From Acinetobacter marinus (GTDB lineage Bacteria > Pseudomonadota > Gammaproteobacteria > Pseudomonadales > Moraxellaceae), in NCBI RefSeq assembly GCF_900096915.1, contig NZ_FMYK01000004.1, positions 1-64,000 of the forward strand: 64,000 bases of DNA, given 5' to 3'. A model generated the notes under the pieces. It searched no databases. It was given only the letters and a program-made list of their open reading frames with translations, and had not been told where the DNA came from. The position numbers and the translations under genes are program-made. Within the stretch, counting starts at the first letter, position 1. Every line of letters starts with the position of its first letter. Of this stretch, positions 9,650 through 18,555 are shown piece by piece.

Positions 9650-10150
9650 ATGTTTATAGCGCATCTCCCTTCGGGGTACATCTTAGCTAAGATTTTGACT
9701 AAAAAATTAAAGCAAACTCAAATAAGTACAAAAGCCCTTTTTGCCATTGTAATGGTTGGAGCTGTTTTTCCTGATATAGATTTATTTTATTTTTATTTTG
9801 TAGATGATCGGTCGGTTCATCATCACAAGTATTTTTTACATTGGTTTTCTTTTTGGATTCCCATATTTTTGTCATCCTTTCTTTGGCTGGCTATTTTTAA
9901 GCGCCAATCTAAGATCGCTCTTGCTGTTTGCTTATTTTGTGGAGCTGCGATATTACACATTATTTTAGATACGTTTGTTGGTGATATATGGCTATTTGCT
10001 CCTTTTATTGATAAGCCATATGTTTTCTTTGAAGTGACAGCGAAATATCAGCCTTGGTGGCTTAATTTTATCCTTCATTGGTCATTTCTTGTGGAAATAT
10101 TAATAACGATTTACGCTTTGTGGATTTTTATCACTGGCAAATTCAAGTAG
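9650..10150 (+). CDS. YdjM/DUF457-like membrane-bound metal-dependent hydrolase
   Basis: 166-aa protein with about four helices. The pair FPDIDLFYFY (near residue 44) and VHHHKYFLHW (near residue 56) matches the PDxD...HHR..H metal-binding pattern of the LexA-regulated YdjM / DUF457 family of inner-membrane proteins. A further Asp lies in ILDTFVGDIW. The biochemical role of the family is poorly defined. The gene is more AT-rich than its neighbours and stands alone between two minus-strand genes. Confidence 0.65.
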   Translation: MFIAHLPSGYILAKILTKKLKQTQISTKALFAIVMVGAVFPDIDLFYFYFVDDRSVHHHKYFLHWFSFWIPIFLSSFLWLAIFKRQSKIALAVCLFCGAAILHIILDTFVGDIWLFAPFIDKPYVFFEVTAKYQPWWLNFILHWSFLVEILITIYALWIFITGKFK

Positions 10151-10269
10151 CAAGAGCAACGTGATAAAACTATCCATAATTTCAATCTGAGTTTGTCATC
10201 TTCAAGTCTAATTTTTCAATTGTGTTAGTTCTGATAATTTTTAGTTTCGGTCATGTATTCTCAAAAAAG

Positions 10270-11787
10270 TTAAGTGTCAGGATTTATAGATTGATCTTGT
10301 AGGCTTTGCAAGAGTTGCTGTTGCAAACTTGGCTCTAAATTTTGAATCAACGCCATTAACTGTGCAAAATCAAGCTGTTCGATACTTTGAGATTCCTCTA
10401 CTTCTGCCTCATTTTCATTCGGTAATTTTTCAGCAAGCGCATTATTTTCATTATCAGCTTCTAAATTCTGCGCTTGGAGCGATTGATAAACCTGTGCCAA
10501 ACGCTGTTGATGCGCCGACAAATCTAAACGATGCGCTTGCGCATATTTCAGCTCAAAACATTCCACATCAGACTGAAACTCGACCATATCCGAATGCGTC
10601 GCCGTGGCAATAAACTGAATCCGAGGAAAAGCACGATGTAAACGCTGTAAAATCTGCTGACGATGGGTCAGATCAAGATGCGCATCAACATCGTCAATCA
10701 AGACAATGCCATCACCCTCAAGACAAGGAAACAGACTGTTCGGATTCAAAATACATAAACGACGAACAATATCACCGACCAGCGCACAACAGGTTTTCTC
10801 GGTCTGTGACAGCTGTAGAAAAGGCGTGAATTCACCTTGATATTTCACCATCAAACGCAGCTTCGGCTGATATTCAATGAAAATATCGTCAATCTCAGGC
10901 ATCACGGTATGGATCGCACTGCGCAAACTATTCAGACAACGCTGTGGCGTAAGACGATAAGCATGTTCGAGCTGAGAAAATAATTCATCAAATTGCGCTT
11001 GATCGGCGAGCCGTGTCTGCGGATCGAGATATTGCCGAAGCAATTGTGCGGACTGTGCATTTTCCAAATCATGCACTTCACGTAACCACTCAAAAAATTT
11101 ATTAAAAGTGGTAAAGCTCAGACTGACTTGATCATAGGCTTGGTGAATAGGTGTGAGGGTAGACTGGGTATTTTTAATATTGAGATTGACCTCATGCACA
11201 AAGCGTTCACTGGGATAATAGGCGAGACACGGCAAAGTGAAATAAGGATCGTTTTCCATCAACTTTTGATATTGCGGAATCAGCGCATCTAAGCCGTTGG
11301 TATCCGCTCGACTTAAGGCAATACTGCTCGGCGTACTTCGGATTTTTTTAATCGTCCAATGACATTGCGGTCGTATTGACGGTGCTTTTGCAGACGATTG
11401 TTCAGTGGGCTTTTCAATTGACGTTTCAGATGGCTTTTCAAGTGGCTGTTCAGATTGTTTGTCTTGTGAATTGTCTTGCTGAACCTGCGAATCATCCGCT
11501 TTCGATAACAGCTCAGCAGGATATTCAATAGTGATTTGAATCTGTGCTTGCAGCGCATCGTTTTGAATATCGCTATCAGGCATGATTGCGCCTGCACTGC
11601 GCAAATCTTTGTAACGTGCAGGAAGCCAGCTGAGCCCGTGAAAAATTTGTTTCAGTAAATTGCTTTTGCCTGCATTTTGATTGGCGAGAAATAGGCTGAT
11701 CGGCAGTTTGGATTGTCCAGATTGCAGGCGCACCGCAAGATGATCAAATTGATTGATGTGTTGCAACTGCACAGCGATCAGACGCAT
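10270..11787 (-). CDS. RecF/OLD-like AAA ATPase, partner of a UvrD-type helicase
   Basis: 505-aa cytoplasmic P-loop ATPase of the SMC/RecF/OLD type. The N-terminus MRLIAVQLQHINQFDHL is a RecF-like strand and the P-loop is LANQNAGKSNLL, with Ala in place of the first Gly. A signature-like LSQTEKTCCALV lies at about residue 326. Walker B reads GIVLIDDVDAHLD, with Asp where the catalytic Glu is usual, followed by the H-loop TATHSD. Residues 85-140 are a Q/E/K/P/S-rich insert with repeats of the EKPTE kind, and the C-terminus is acidic and Q-rich. No TOPRIM or other nuclease domain is visible. It lies 46 bases downstream of the helicase gene, so the two probably act together in DNA repair or defence; that is inference. 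Confidence 0.7.
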   Translation of the reverse strand: MRLIAVQLQHINQFDHLAVRLQSGQSKLPISLFLANQNAGKSNLLKQIFHGLSWLPARYKDLRSAGAIMPDSDIQNDALQAQIQITIEYPAELLSKADDSQVQQDNSQDKQSEQPLEKPSETSIEKPTEQSSAKAPSIRPQCHWTIKKIRSTPSSIALSRADTNGLDALIPQYQKLMENDPYFTLPCLAYYPSERFVHEVNLNIKNTQSTLTPIHQAYDQVSLSFTTFNKFFEWLREVHDLENAQSAQLLRQYLDPQTRLADQAQFDELFSQLEHAYRLTPQRCLNSLRSAIHTVMPEIDDIFIEYQPKLRLMVKYQGEFTPFLQLSQTEKTCCALVGDIVRRLCILNPNSLFPCLEGDGIVLIDDVDAHLDLTHRQQILQRLHRAFPRIQFIATATHSDMVEFQSDVECFELKYAQAHRLDLSAHQQRLAQVYQSLQAQNLEADNENNALAEKLPNENEAEVEESQSIEQLDFAQLMALIQNLEPSLQQQLLQSLQDQSINPDT

Positions 11788-11833
11788 AGCTTAACCCTCA
11801 ATTTTTATGATTTTAAAAGCAAGTTTTGAGAAA

Positions 11834-13309
11834 TTAGGCTGATTTTTTCAGTTCATAATTGCGCTTTAATTGCTGTAATAAATCATAAATATGGTGAACA
11901 TTTAAGCTCAGTTTAGCACGAGTGCAAGCAACGTACAGCAGACGCAATTCTTCAGGGGTGATTTTGTAGTCCAGTTGACTGAGTTTAAATTGATAATCAT
12001 CTTCGAGATGGACACGATTCCACTCCAAGCCTTTGGCTTTGTGTGCGGTGGAAATCACATAGTCCGCTTGCTCGATCGGGGTGATTTTGGCAAGGGCATT
12101 TTTTAGCGGAGAAGTACCGTGTTCATCGACCAATTTCACCAAAGGCTTAATGTCACTGCCGTCATTGGTTTCGCAGTATTCATGCACATCATGCCAAGAG
12201 TTAAACCATGCCAGTTCTGGCACATCAGTGACACGCTTGCCTTGTTTGAGCGCCGTCGCCGCATCAATAAATCGTGACAGTCGGGCATGATCGGCTTGCA
12301 AGCTGACTTTGTCGCCTTTGAGCAATCCGCTGAGTAACAATTCCATCGCTCGGGCGTTGGTACGACATAGGATCGCATCACGCATTTTGGTATGTGGTTT
12401 GTTTACCACTTTTGATGAAATCTCAGAAAAACCATGTAAAGGCACGGTTTCTTTCAGTGCATGCAATAAGTAATTCGCCACTTCGGCAATCTCTTCACCG
12501 AAACGGAATGAGGTGGTCAGCCGATTTTCAGGTAAGGGTAACTGTTGCATGGCATTGACTGCACCACGCCATGCGTAGATTTGTTGATGGGCATCTCCGA
12601 CGTAGATCACTTGGGCATTTTTTTGTTTGAGTAAAATCCCGAGCATCAACGGATCGGCATCTTGCGCCTCATCAAACAGAATATAGTCACTGGGAATATT
12701 CGGCTCAGACAACGCCCACAATTTCAAATACACATCATGCCCGATACCTGCTTGATGCTGTGGGTGAATCGAATCGAGCCAACGCCGTTCCAGTGCAGGG
12801 TAGAGCGAGTTTTGTAGATTCTCCGCATCATCAGGATGCAACCATTCAGGCACAGGAATATGCCGTGGCGCAGGATATTGTGCATTGGTTGAGCAGAAGC
12901 CACTGACACCATTCGCCACCAAATTAGCCAAGCGGTTGGGCATCATCAGATATGGCTCATAACGACTGCCCATCAGACGACGTACATTGATCGGTTGCAG
13001 TTGATATTCTTTGGCAAGATAACTTGGGCTTAAACGAGGTAAGCGTAATTTGTCGGTGATGTTGCGAGGCACGCTACGATACGCCAAAGAGTGAAAAGTC
13101 CGACAATCAACATTCTGCTGAAACTTCTGCTGAGCATGGGTGGCAATGGCTTTGTTAAATGCCAAGTACAAGCCACGACGTTCAGGCATGGCTTGGCTGA
13201 TCATCTCTAGCGTGGTGGTTTTACCCGTACCTGCGTAGGCGATGATCTTAAACGAATCACCGACGCGTGCGGTATCGATGGCAAGGGCTTGTTCTTTGGT
13301 GGCGTACAT
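11834..13309 (-). CDS. Compact UvrD/Rep-family superfamily 1 DNA helicase
   Basis: 491-aa helicase, shorter than UvrD/Rep (about 670-720 aa). All core motifs are present in order: I (AYAGTGKTTTLE, residue 25), Ia (LAFNKAIATHA), II (ILFDEAQDADPLM), III (YVGDAHQQIYAWRGA), IV (TTSFRFGEEIA), V (ISTAHKAKGLEW) and VI (LLYVACTRAK). The 1B/2B insertions are reduced, resembling Fbh1-like and GajB-like helicases. It should translocate 3'-5' on single-stranded DNA. It is the first gene of a two-gene unit with the ATPase and follows the hisIE stop by about 25 bases on the same strand. Confidence 0.82.
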   Translation of the reverse strand: MYATKEQALAIDTARVGDSFKIIAYAGTGKTTTLEMISQAMPERRGLYLAFNKAIATHAQQKFQQNVDCRTFHSLAYRSVPRNITDKLRLPRLSPSYLAKEYQLQPINVRRLMGSRYEPYLMMPNRLANLVANGVSGFCSTNAQYPAPRHIPVPEWLHPDDAENLQNSLYPALERRWLDSIHPQHQAGIGHDVYLKLWALSEPNIPSDYILFDEAQDADPLMLGILLKQKNAQVIYVGDAHQQIYAWRGAVNAMQQLPLPENRLTTSFRFGEEIAEVANYLLHALKETVPLHGFSEISSKVVNKPHTKMRDAILCRTNARAMELLLSGLLKGDKVSLQADHARLSRFIDAATALKQGKRVTDVPELAWFNSWHDVHEYCETNDGSDIKPLVKLVDEHGTSPLKNALAKITPIEQADYVISTAHKAKGLEWNRVHLEDDYQFKLSQLDYKITPEELRLLYVACTRAKLSLNVHHIYDLLQQLKRNYELKKSA

Positions 13310-13334
13310 TGATTGCTATCAGAAAAGACAGTGT

Positions 13335-14132
13335 TTAAGACTGTGTACGGTTGGCTTTTTCCACCAATCCCGATAAGCCCTGACGACGTGCCAATTCTTC
13401 AATAATGATATTTGGATCAATATCAAAATAGCCAAGCATGACGATACTATGAAACCACAAATCAGCAGTTTCATAGATCAAGTCATTTTTATTTTCTTCG
13501 GTTGCACTGGCGTCATAATCTTTGGCGGCGATGATGGTTTCGACACTTTCTTCACCGACTTTTTCCAAGATTTTATTGATACCTTTTTCATAGAGATTGG
13601 CGACATAAGAACGATCGGCATTGGCGGATTTGCGCTCACGCATCAACGCACCGAGATAGGCGAGGACATCGCTTTGCTCACCATATGTTGCGAGTTCAAA
13701 TTCATGGCTTTGATTGGTTTGGCTTGCATCTGCTTTGGTTGCGCCATTCTGATTGTAAATTTCATTTGGGTCTTTAAGCTGTGCATCAACGATTTCCCAA
13801 CCATTTGACGTGAGCTTGCGGTAGAAACATGATTCACGACCTGTGTGGCAGGCAATCCCGCCATGCTGTTCCACTTGCAGGGTGATCACATCGGCATCGC
13901 AGTCGAGGCGGATTTCATGCACGGTTTGGAAGTGTCCAGATTCTTCGCCTTTGTGCCATAGTTTTTGCCGTGAGCGAGAGTAGTACACCGCTTGATTTTT
14001 CTCAGCAGTCAATGCTAAAGATTCACGGTTCATCCACGCCACCATGAGGATACGACCAGTTTGATGATGTTGTGCAATCGCAGGAATTAATCCATTTTGA
14101 TCAAATTTGACTTCATCTAACCAGTTCGACAT
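13335..14132 (-). CDS. hisIE: Bifunctional phosphoribosyl-AMP cyclohydrolase / phosphoribosyl-ATP pyrophosphatase
   Basis: 265-aa cytoplasmic enzyme for steps 2 and 3 of histidine synthesis. The HisI domain (residues 1-125) has the metal-binding LDCDADV and HTGRESCFYR motifs. The HisE domain (about 155-262) has the pyrophosphatase pattern KVGEESVETIIAAKD and ETADLWFH. I chose the ATG at 14132 because AAGGA lies just upstream; the longer reading to 14195 adds 21 residues without family support. No other his genes are in the window. Confidence 0.93.
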   Translation of the reverse strand: MSNWLDEVKFDQNGLIPAIAQHHQTGRILMVAWMNRESLALTAEKNQAVYYSRSRQKLWHKGEESGHFQTVHEIRLDCDADVITLQVEQHGGIACHTGRESCFYRKLTSNGWEIVDAQLKDPNEIYNQNGATKADASQTNQSHEFELATYGEQSDVLAYLGALMRERKSANADRSYVANLYEKGINKILEKVGEESVETIIAAKDYDASATEENKNDLIYETADLWFHSIVMLGYFDIDPNIIIEELARRQGLSGLVEKANRTQS

Positions 14133-14335
14133 CGTATTTTCCTTTGCTATTAAGAGCGTGATAAAGCAGTGCGTTCCTTGATCAGAACATTGCAATGCTT
14201 AAAAAATCAGAATGGCGAGTATTATAGACGCTGAAACTGTACAATGGGCAATTAAATGTTGTACTCCTGATTTTTCCGTATTATCAGATGAATTTAGTTC
14301 TATCTATGCTTTGAATTTTATTGGCGTGTGTATTT

Positions 14336-15535
14336 ATGTCCGATCAATCATCCTCCCAAACCGCACCTAGCAAACCACAACTTGCCAACTCGACCCTATG
14401 GTTGATGGCGATGGTCTGCGGGATTTGCGCAGGCGCAAACTATTTTAGTCAGCCACTGGTGCATTCCATTCAAACCCATTTTGCCATTGAAGAAGCCCAA
14501 GCGCAGTTGACTGTGACTTTGGCGCAGATATCGTATGCGGTGGGCTTGTTGTTATTGGTGCCACTTGGGGATTTGGTCAAGCGCCATTTATTTATTCCAA
14601 TTCTTATGTGTCTGACTGCGGCAGGGCTGTTGTTTAGCGCATTTGCACAGAATATTTATATGCTGTGGTTGGGCACGGTGCTGACGGGTTTGTTTAGTGT
14701 CAGTTCACAGGTGCTGATTCCGCTGTCTACTGCCTTGGTCGAGCCGAAGCGCATCGGTGCGGTGGTTGGCTTTTTGATGAGTGGCTTGCTGATCGGGATT
14801 TTGTTCTCGACCACGGTGGCGGGCTTATTATCGAATTTGTTTGCATGGAATACTGTGTACTGGCTCAGTGCGATTTTGCTGGTGATTCTGATGCTGTTAT
14901 TACAGCCACGCTTGCCAAAGCTGACTCCAGTCAAACTGAATTATTTTGCCATGTTTAAAACCATGGGGCATTTGATCGCCACCGAGCGCCGTTTGGTACT
15001 TCGTGCAGGTGTCGGTGCGCTGACCTTTGCCTCGATGAGTACGTTATTTTCCACGATGTCTTTGCTTTTGGCACGAGAGCCATTTTTACTCAGTGATTTT
15101 CAGATTGGTTTAATTGGGCTTTCGGGCATTGTTGGTGCAGTATTTGCGCAGTTCACGGGCAAGTTGGTCGATCGTGGCTATGCACGACAGCTCACATTGG
15201 TCGGGATGGTGTTGGCGTTGTTGAGTTGGAGTGTGTTGTATACCGCGCAGTGGTATTTGATCGCTTATTTGCTGGGCTTTTGTATGATCAATCTGGCGAA
15301 TTCGACCCTACATGTCACCAATCTGAATATTATTTATCAATTGCATGATGAAGCCAAATCTCGACTGAATTCGATCTATATGACCAGTTATTTTGCAGGG
15401 GCGGCATCAGGTTCATCTTTGGGGATATTTGCGTGGAACCTTGGCGGTTGGAGCTTGACCTGTGCGTTTGGTTTTGCCTTGGCACTACTCAGCGCAATTT
15501 GCTCAGTGCTGGATTTACCGAATATGCGTAAGTAA
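14336..15535 (+). CDS. MFS transporter, DHA1-type exporter
   Basis: 399-aa, 12-helix major facilitator superfamily protein. The loop after helix 2 reads PLGDLVKRH, a form of the GxLaDrxGrr motif A. The N-terminal GICAGANYFSQPLVHSI resembles the YgaY/YnfM group of drug or metabolite exporters. Substrate unknown. The ATG at 14336 gives a normal cytoplasmic N-terminus. An in-frame TTG 15 bases upstream is possible, and no strong Shine-Dalgarno separates them. The gene is followed by a 163-bp repeat element. Confidence 0.85.
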   Translation: MSDQSSSQTAPSKPQLANSTLWLMAMVCGICAGANYFSQPLVHSIQTHFAIEEAQAQLTVTLAQISYAVGLLLLVPLGDLVKRHLFIPILMCLTAAGLLFSAFAQNIYMLWLGTVLTGLFSVSSQVLIPLSTALVEPKRIGAVVGFLMSGLLIGILFSTTVAGLLSNLFAWNTVYWLSAILLVILMLLLQPRLPKLTPVKLNYFAMFKTMGHLIATERRLVLRAGVGALTFASMSTLFSTMSLLLAREPFLLSDFQIGLIGLSGIVGAVFAQFTGKLVDRGYARQLTLVGMVLALLSWSVLYTAQWYLIAYLLGFCMINLANSTLHVTNLNIIYQLHDEAKSRLNSIYMTSYFAGAASGSSLGIFAWNLGGWSLTCAFGFALALLSAICSVLDLPNMRK

Positions 15536-15556
15536 CAACTGAACGTCATCGCATAA

Positions 15557-15719
15557 AAAAGAAGCTGTCTCAAAACTATAAAACCCCCTTGCGGAGTGTA
15601 CTCCTCATCCCCCTTCACAGGGGGAAGACCACTCAATAAAATCAAATGGTTGAAATTCCTCCCCTTTTTAAGGGGAGGTTAGGTGGGGTTGAAAACTGGA
15701 TTTTGAGACAGCTTCTTTT
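15557..15719. repeat. 163-bp MITE-like element with 19-bp perfect terminal inverted repeats
   Basis: The 19-base sequence at 15557-15575 (AAAAGAAGCTGTCTCAAAA) is repeated exactly in inverse orientation at 15701-15719. Inside lie two GC-rich hairpins: CCCCCTTCACAGGGGG (about 15609-15624), and CCTCCCC paired with GGGGAGG around TTTTTAA (15658-15678). No transposase gene is present. Size and ends suit a non-autonomous mobile element or a dispersed intergenic repeat. No clear target-site duplication was seen. It could also help end transcription of the MFS gene. Confidence 0.6.
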
Positions 15720-15751
15720 GATTAAAAGATGCTGTATCCGCATCAATCAAA

Positions 15752-16180
15752 TTAGTTGCTTTTGACTACAGCGTGCGCTTTGTCTTTGACATTGTGCGCA
15801 GTCGTCGATGCTGCTTTGGTAGTTTTAGTGGCAACTGATTTTGCGCCATTAGCAGTTGATTTTGCTGCGTGCGTGGTTTTGTCTTTGGCTTTAGACGCTG
15901 TGTTCGTTACCGCTTTTTTTGTGCTATGTGCTGCACTTTTCGTAGTATTGCTTGCTTTCTTTACTGTCTTTTGAGTTGCGGTACTTGCTTTTGATGCAGT
16001 GGACTTGGTCGCTTGAGTGACTTTTTGGGTCACGCTTGGTGTTTTCACTGATGTTTTCGTCGTTGCAGTCACGTGCGGTGTTTTTACTGAAGCATCTACA
16101 CTGTGCTTCGATGTTTCTGCATAGGCACTACCAAACGCCAATAAAGAAGAAAGGGCAACAATTAATTTTAACTTAGACAT
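15752..16180 (-). CDS. Exported Lys/Ala/Thr-rich, histone-H1-like repetitive protein
   Basis: 142-aa protein when started at the second ATG (16180), MSKLKLIVALSSLLAFGSAYA, a clear Sec signal peptide with likely cleavage after AYA. The mature part is almost only K, A, T, S and V, in degenerate repeats such as ATKSTASKASTATQKT and KAKDKTTHAAKSTANG. This resembles the C-terminal tail of histone H1 or AlgP-like proteins, but those are cytoplasmic. It should be highly basic, unfolded and periplasmic or surface-located. No enzymatic motif. Function unknown; nucleic acid, LPS or peptidoglycan binding are all possible. Confidence 0.7.
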   Translation of the reverse strand: MSKLKLIVALSSLLAFGSAYAETSKHSVDASVKTPHVTATTKTSVKTPSVTQKVTQATKSTASKASTATQKTVKKASNTTKSAAHSTKKAVTNTASKAKDKTTHAAKSTANGAKSVATKTTKAASTTAHNVKDKAHAVVKSN

Positions 16181-16387
16181 GATAAACACTCATAGGTTTG
16201 TATTTCGATGTGGCTACTTTAAGACTTAAAAGCCCAAATAATGTGTGTGCTATGTTTCTGAATAGTAATCAAGCGTTGGTTAAGGTAAAACTGTTCAACA
16301 ATATCAGTGCCTTTGTGGGGAAAGTATGTGTTTTGAGGGTTTTTGGCAATCACTTTATGCTGTGTCGCAATCGTCCAAGTCATAAAA

Positions 16388-16411
16388 AAAGCAGACACGA
16401 ATGTCTGCTTT
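16388..16411 (-). terminator. Intrinsic terminator downstream of glyS
   Basis: A perfect hairpin (AAAGCAGACA, loop CGAA, TGTCTGCTTT), followed on the minus strand by a further run of T (positions 16390-16384). It lies 32 bases after the glyS stop codon. Confidence 0.85.
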
Positions 16412-16442
16412 GGCACATCTAAGAATAGATGATCAAGATCAA

Positions 16443-18509
16443 TTACGATTGAAGCACCGAAATATCTGCCACACTCAAGAATAATCCACGAAGTTGAGCT
16501 AATAGCGCCAAACGATTGGCTTTGAGCGCAGGATCATCCGCCATCACCATCACATTATCAAAGAATGCGTCGATCGGCGTGCGAAGTGCAGCGAGCTTTG
16601 ATAAGGCTTCAGTGTAGTTGCGATTATTGAGTAATGGTTGAACTTCAGCAGTCAAAGTTTTCAGCGTTTGATAAAGGTCTTTTTCTGCAGACTCAACTAA
16701 CGTGGCTTCATTCACTGTATTTTCAGTAACCGTTTCTTTTGCCAAGATATTTGCCACACGTTTATTCGCCGCTGCCAATGCACTTGCTTCATCTAAAGTG
16801 CGGAAATGGTTCACCGCTTTGATACGTTGATCAAAATCAAGCGGTGACTTCGGTGAAAGTGCTTGTACCGCTTGGATCACATCAACATCGACGCCTTGAT
16901 CTTCGTACTTGGCACGGTAGCGACCTTCTAGAAATGCCACTGCATCGGCACGGGTTTTGTCATGATCTTTGATCACATCGCCATAGCCTGCAAGCGCAAG
17001 ATTAACCAAGTTTTCTAGGCTAATATCGAGTTCATTTTCAATGATTAAACGTAAGATACCAATCGCAGAACGACGCAGTGCAAATGGATCTTTTGAACCT
17101 GTCGGCGCTTGACCGATACCAAAAATACCGACCAAAGTCACCATGCGATCGGCAAGGGCGAGGGTCGTGCCTGTTTTGTTTTGTGGAAGTGCATCACCTG
17201 CAAACTTCGGTAAATATTGCTCACCCAGTGCATCAGCGACCTCATCATTTTCACCTTCAAGGCGAGCATAATAGGTGCCTGCGATGCCTTGCAGTTCTGG
17301 GAATTCGCCGACCAATTCAGAGGTGAGGTCGCATTTTGAAAGAAATGCTGCTTTTTCCGCATCGAGTGGCGATGCACCTGTAAATTGACACAGTGCTACA
17401 GACAGTTTTGCCACACGTTCAGTTTTTTCCCACAATGTCCCGAGCTGTGCTTGGAACACCATATTTTTCAGCTTGTCTTTACGACTTGCTAAGGGTTGCT
17501 TTTGATCTTGTAGGAAAAAGAATTCTGCATCAGACAAACGTGGGCGGACTACTTTTTCATTACCCTCGATGATCTGGGTTGGATCTTTCGATTCAATATT
17601 CGATACGGTAATGAAGTACGGTTGCAGTTTGTTATGACCATCGACCAAGCAGAAATATTTTTGATTGTCCTGCATGGTGGTGATCAAGGCTTCTTGTGGG
17701 ACAGCCAAATAACGCGCTTCAAAGCTGGCACGAAGTGCAACAGGTAATTCAACCAATGCTGTCACTTCATCACGCAAATCCGCAGGGACGATGGCAATCG
17801 CACCGACTTCATCGGCAAGGGCTTTGACTTGGCTGTCGATCATCGCTTGACGTTCTTCAAAGTCTGCGATCACTTTGGCATTGCGTAGTGAATCGAGATA
17901 ATCATTGGCATGAGCAAGTGTAATCGCCTCCGGTGCATGGAAACGATGTCCGAAAGTTTGATTGCTGGCTTGGATGTCTTGAATAGTTGCTTCGATAATT
18001 TGTGCATCTTTGAGCAACACCACCCATTGCACAGGACGAACAAATTCGGTACGACTTGCCGCAGAGCGCATACGCTTGGCGATCGGGAGATTATCGAGCG
18101 CTGTTTGCAAAATGTTTGGCAATAAGGCATCAAGACTTTGACCTTTGATGTCTTTGAAATAACAAACCTTTTCGACTTTGCCTGCATTGAAGGTTGATAC
18201 TTGGTCGGCAGTGATTCCTTGACCACGTAAGAATCCTTCAAGGGCTTTGGTTGGTTTGCCTTCGGCATCATAGGCTGCTTGTACCGCAGGCCCATCAAAG
18301 CGTTTTTGGCTATCGGCTTGCTGTGCTTCGATTTGGTTGATTTTCAATGCTAAACGACGTGGCGCAGCATAGGCATCGATGCTGTCAAAACCAAGTCCTG
18401 CATCGGTTAAGCCTTTTTCGACTTCACTTTTTAGGGCATCACGTAGCGTTTTTAAGCTCTTTGGCGGCAGTTCTTCACAGCCTAATTCAAATAATACAGT
18501 GTGTGTCAT
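16443..18509 (-). CDS. glyS: Glycine--tRNA ligase beta subunit
   Basis: 688-aa beta subunit of the heterotetrameric (alpha2beta2) bacterial glycyl-tRNA synthetase. It begins MTHTVLFELGCEELPPKSL, the family N-terminus. DPFALRRSAIGILRLI (about residue 480) precedes the C-terminal helical and DALR-like anticodon-binding region. This subunit binds tRNA-Gly; the active site is in GlyQ. The ATG at 18509 has AGAAGA upstream, and a TTG two codons earlier is less likely. A tautomerase gene separates it from glyQ. Confidence 0.95.
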   Translation of the reverse strand: MTHTVLFELGCEELPPKSLKTLRDALKSEVEKGLTDAGLGFDSIDAYAAPRRLALKINQIEAQQADSQKRFDGPAVQAAYDAEGKPTKALEGFLRGQGITADQVSTFNAGKVEKVCYFKDIKGQSLDALLPNILQTALDNLPIAKRMRSAASRTEFVRPVQWVVLLKDAQIIEATIQDIQASNQTFGHRFHAPEAITLAHANDYLDSLRNAKVIADFEERQAMIDSQVKALADEVGAIAIVPADLRDEVTALVELPVALRASFEARYLAVPQEALITTMQDNQKYFCLVDGHNKLQPYFITVSNIESKDPTQIIEGNEKVVRPRLSDAEFFFLQDQKQPLASRKDKLKNMVFQAQLGTLWEKTERVAKLSVALCQFTGASPLDAEKAAFLSKCDLTSELVGEFPELQGIAGTYYARLEGENDEVADALGEQYLPKFAGDALPQNKTGTTLALADRMVTLVGIFGIGQAPTGSKDPFALRRSAIGILRLIIENELDISLENLVNLALAGYGDVIKDHDKTRADAVAFLEGRYRAKYEDQGVDVDVIQAVQALSPKSPLDFDQRIKAVNHFRTLDEASALAAANKRVANILAKETVTENTVNEATLVESAEKDLYQTLKTLTAEVQPLLNNRNYTEALSKLAALRTPIDAFFDNVMVMADDPALKANRLALLAQLRGLFLSVADISVLQS

Positions 18510-18555
18510 GTTCAAATATCTTCTATAAATCGTTTATCTATTGAAAAGTGATGAC

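Noticed and set aside
10270..13309. A canonical Gabija defence system
   Set aside because: The helicase fits GajB loosely, but the ATPase shows no TOPRIM domain and the gene order is reversed, so only a resemblance is reported.
15557..15719. Simple intrinsic terminator of the MFS gene
   Set aside because: The 19-base arms are 125 bases apart with further hairpins inside, unlike a terminator, although it may still affect transcription.
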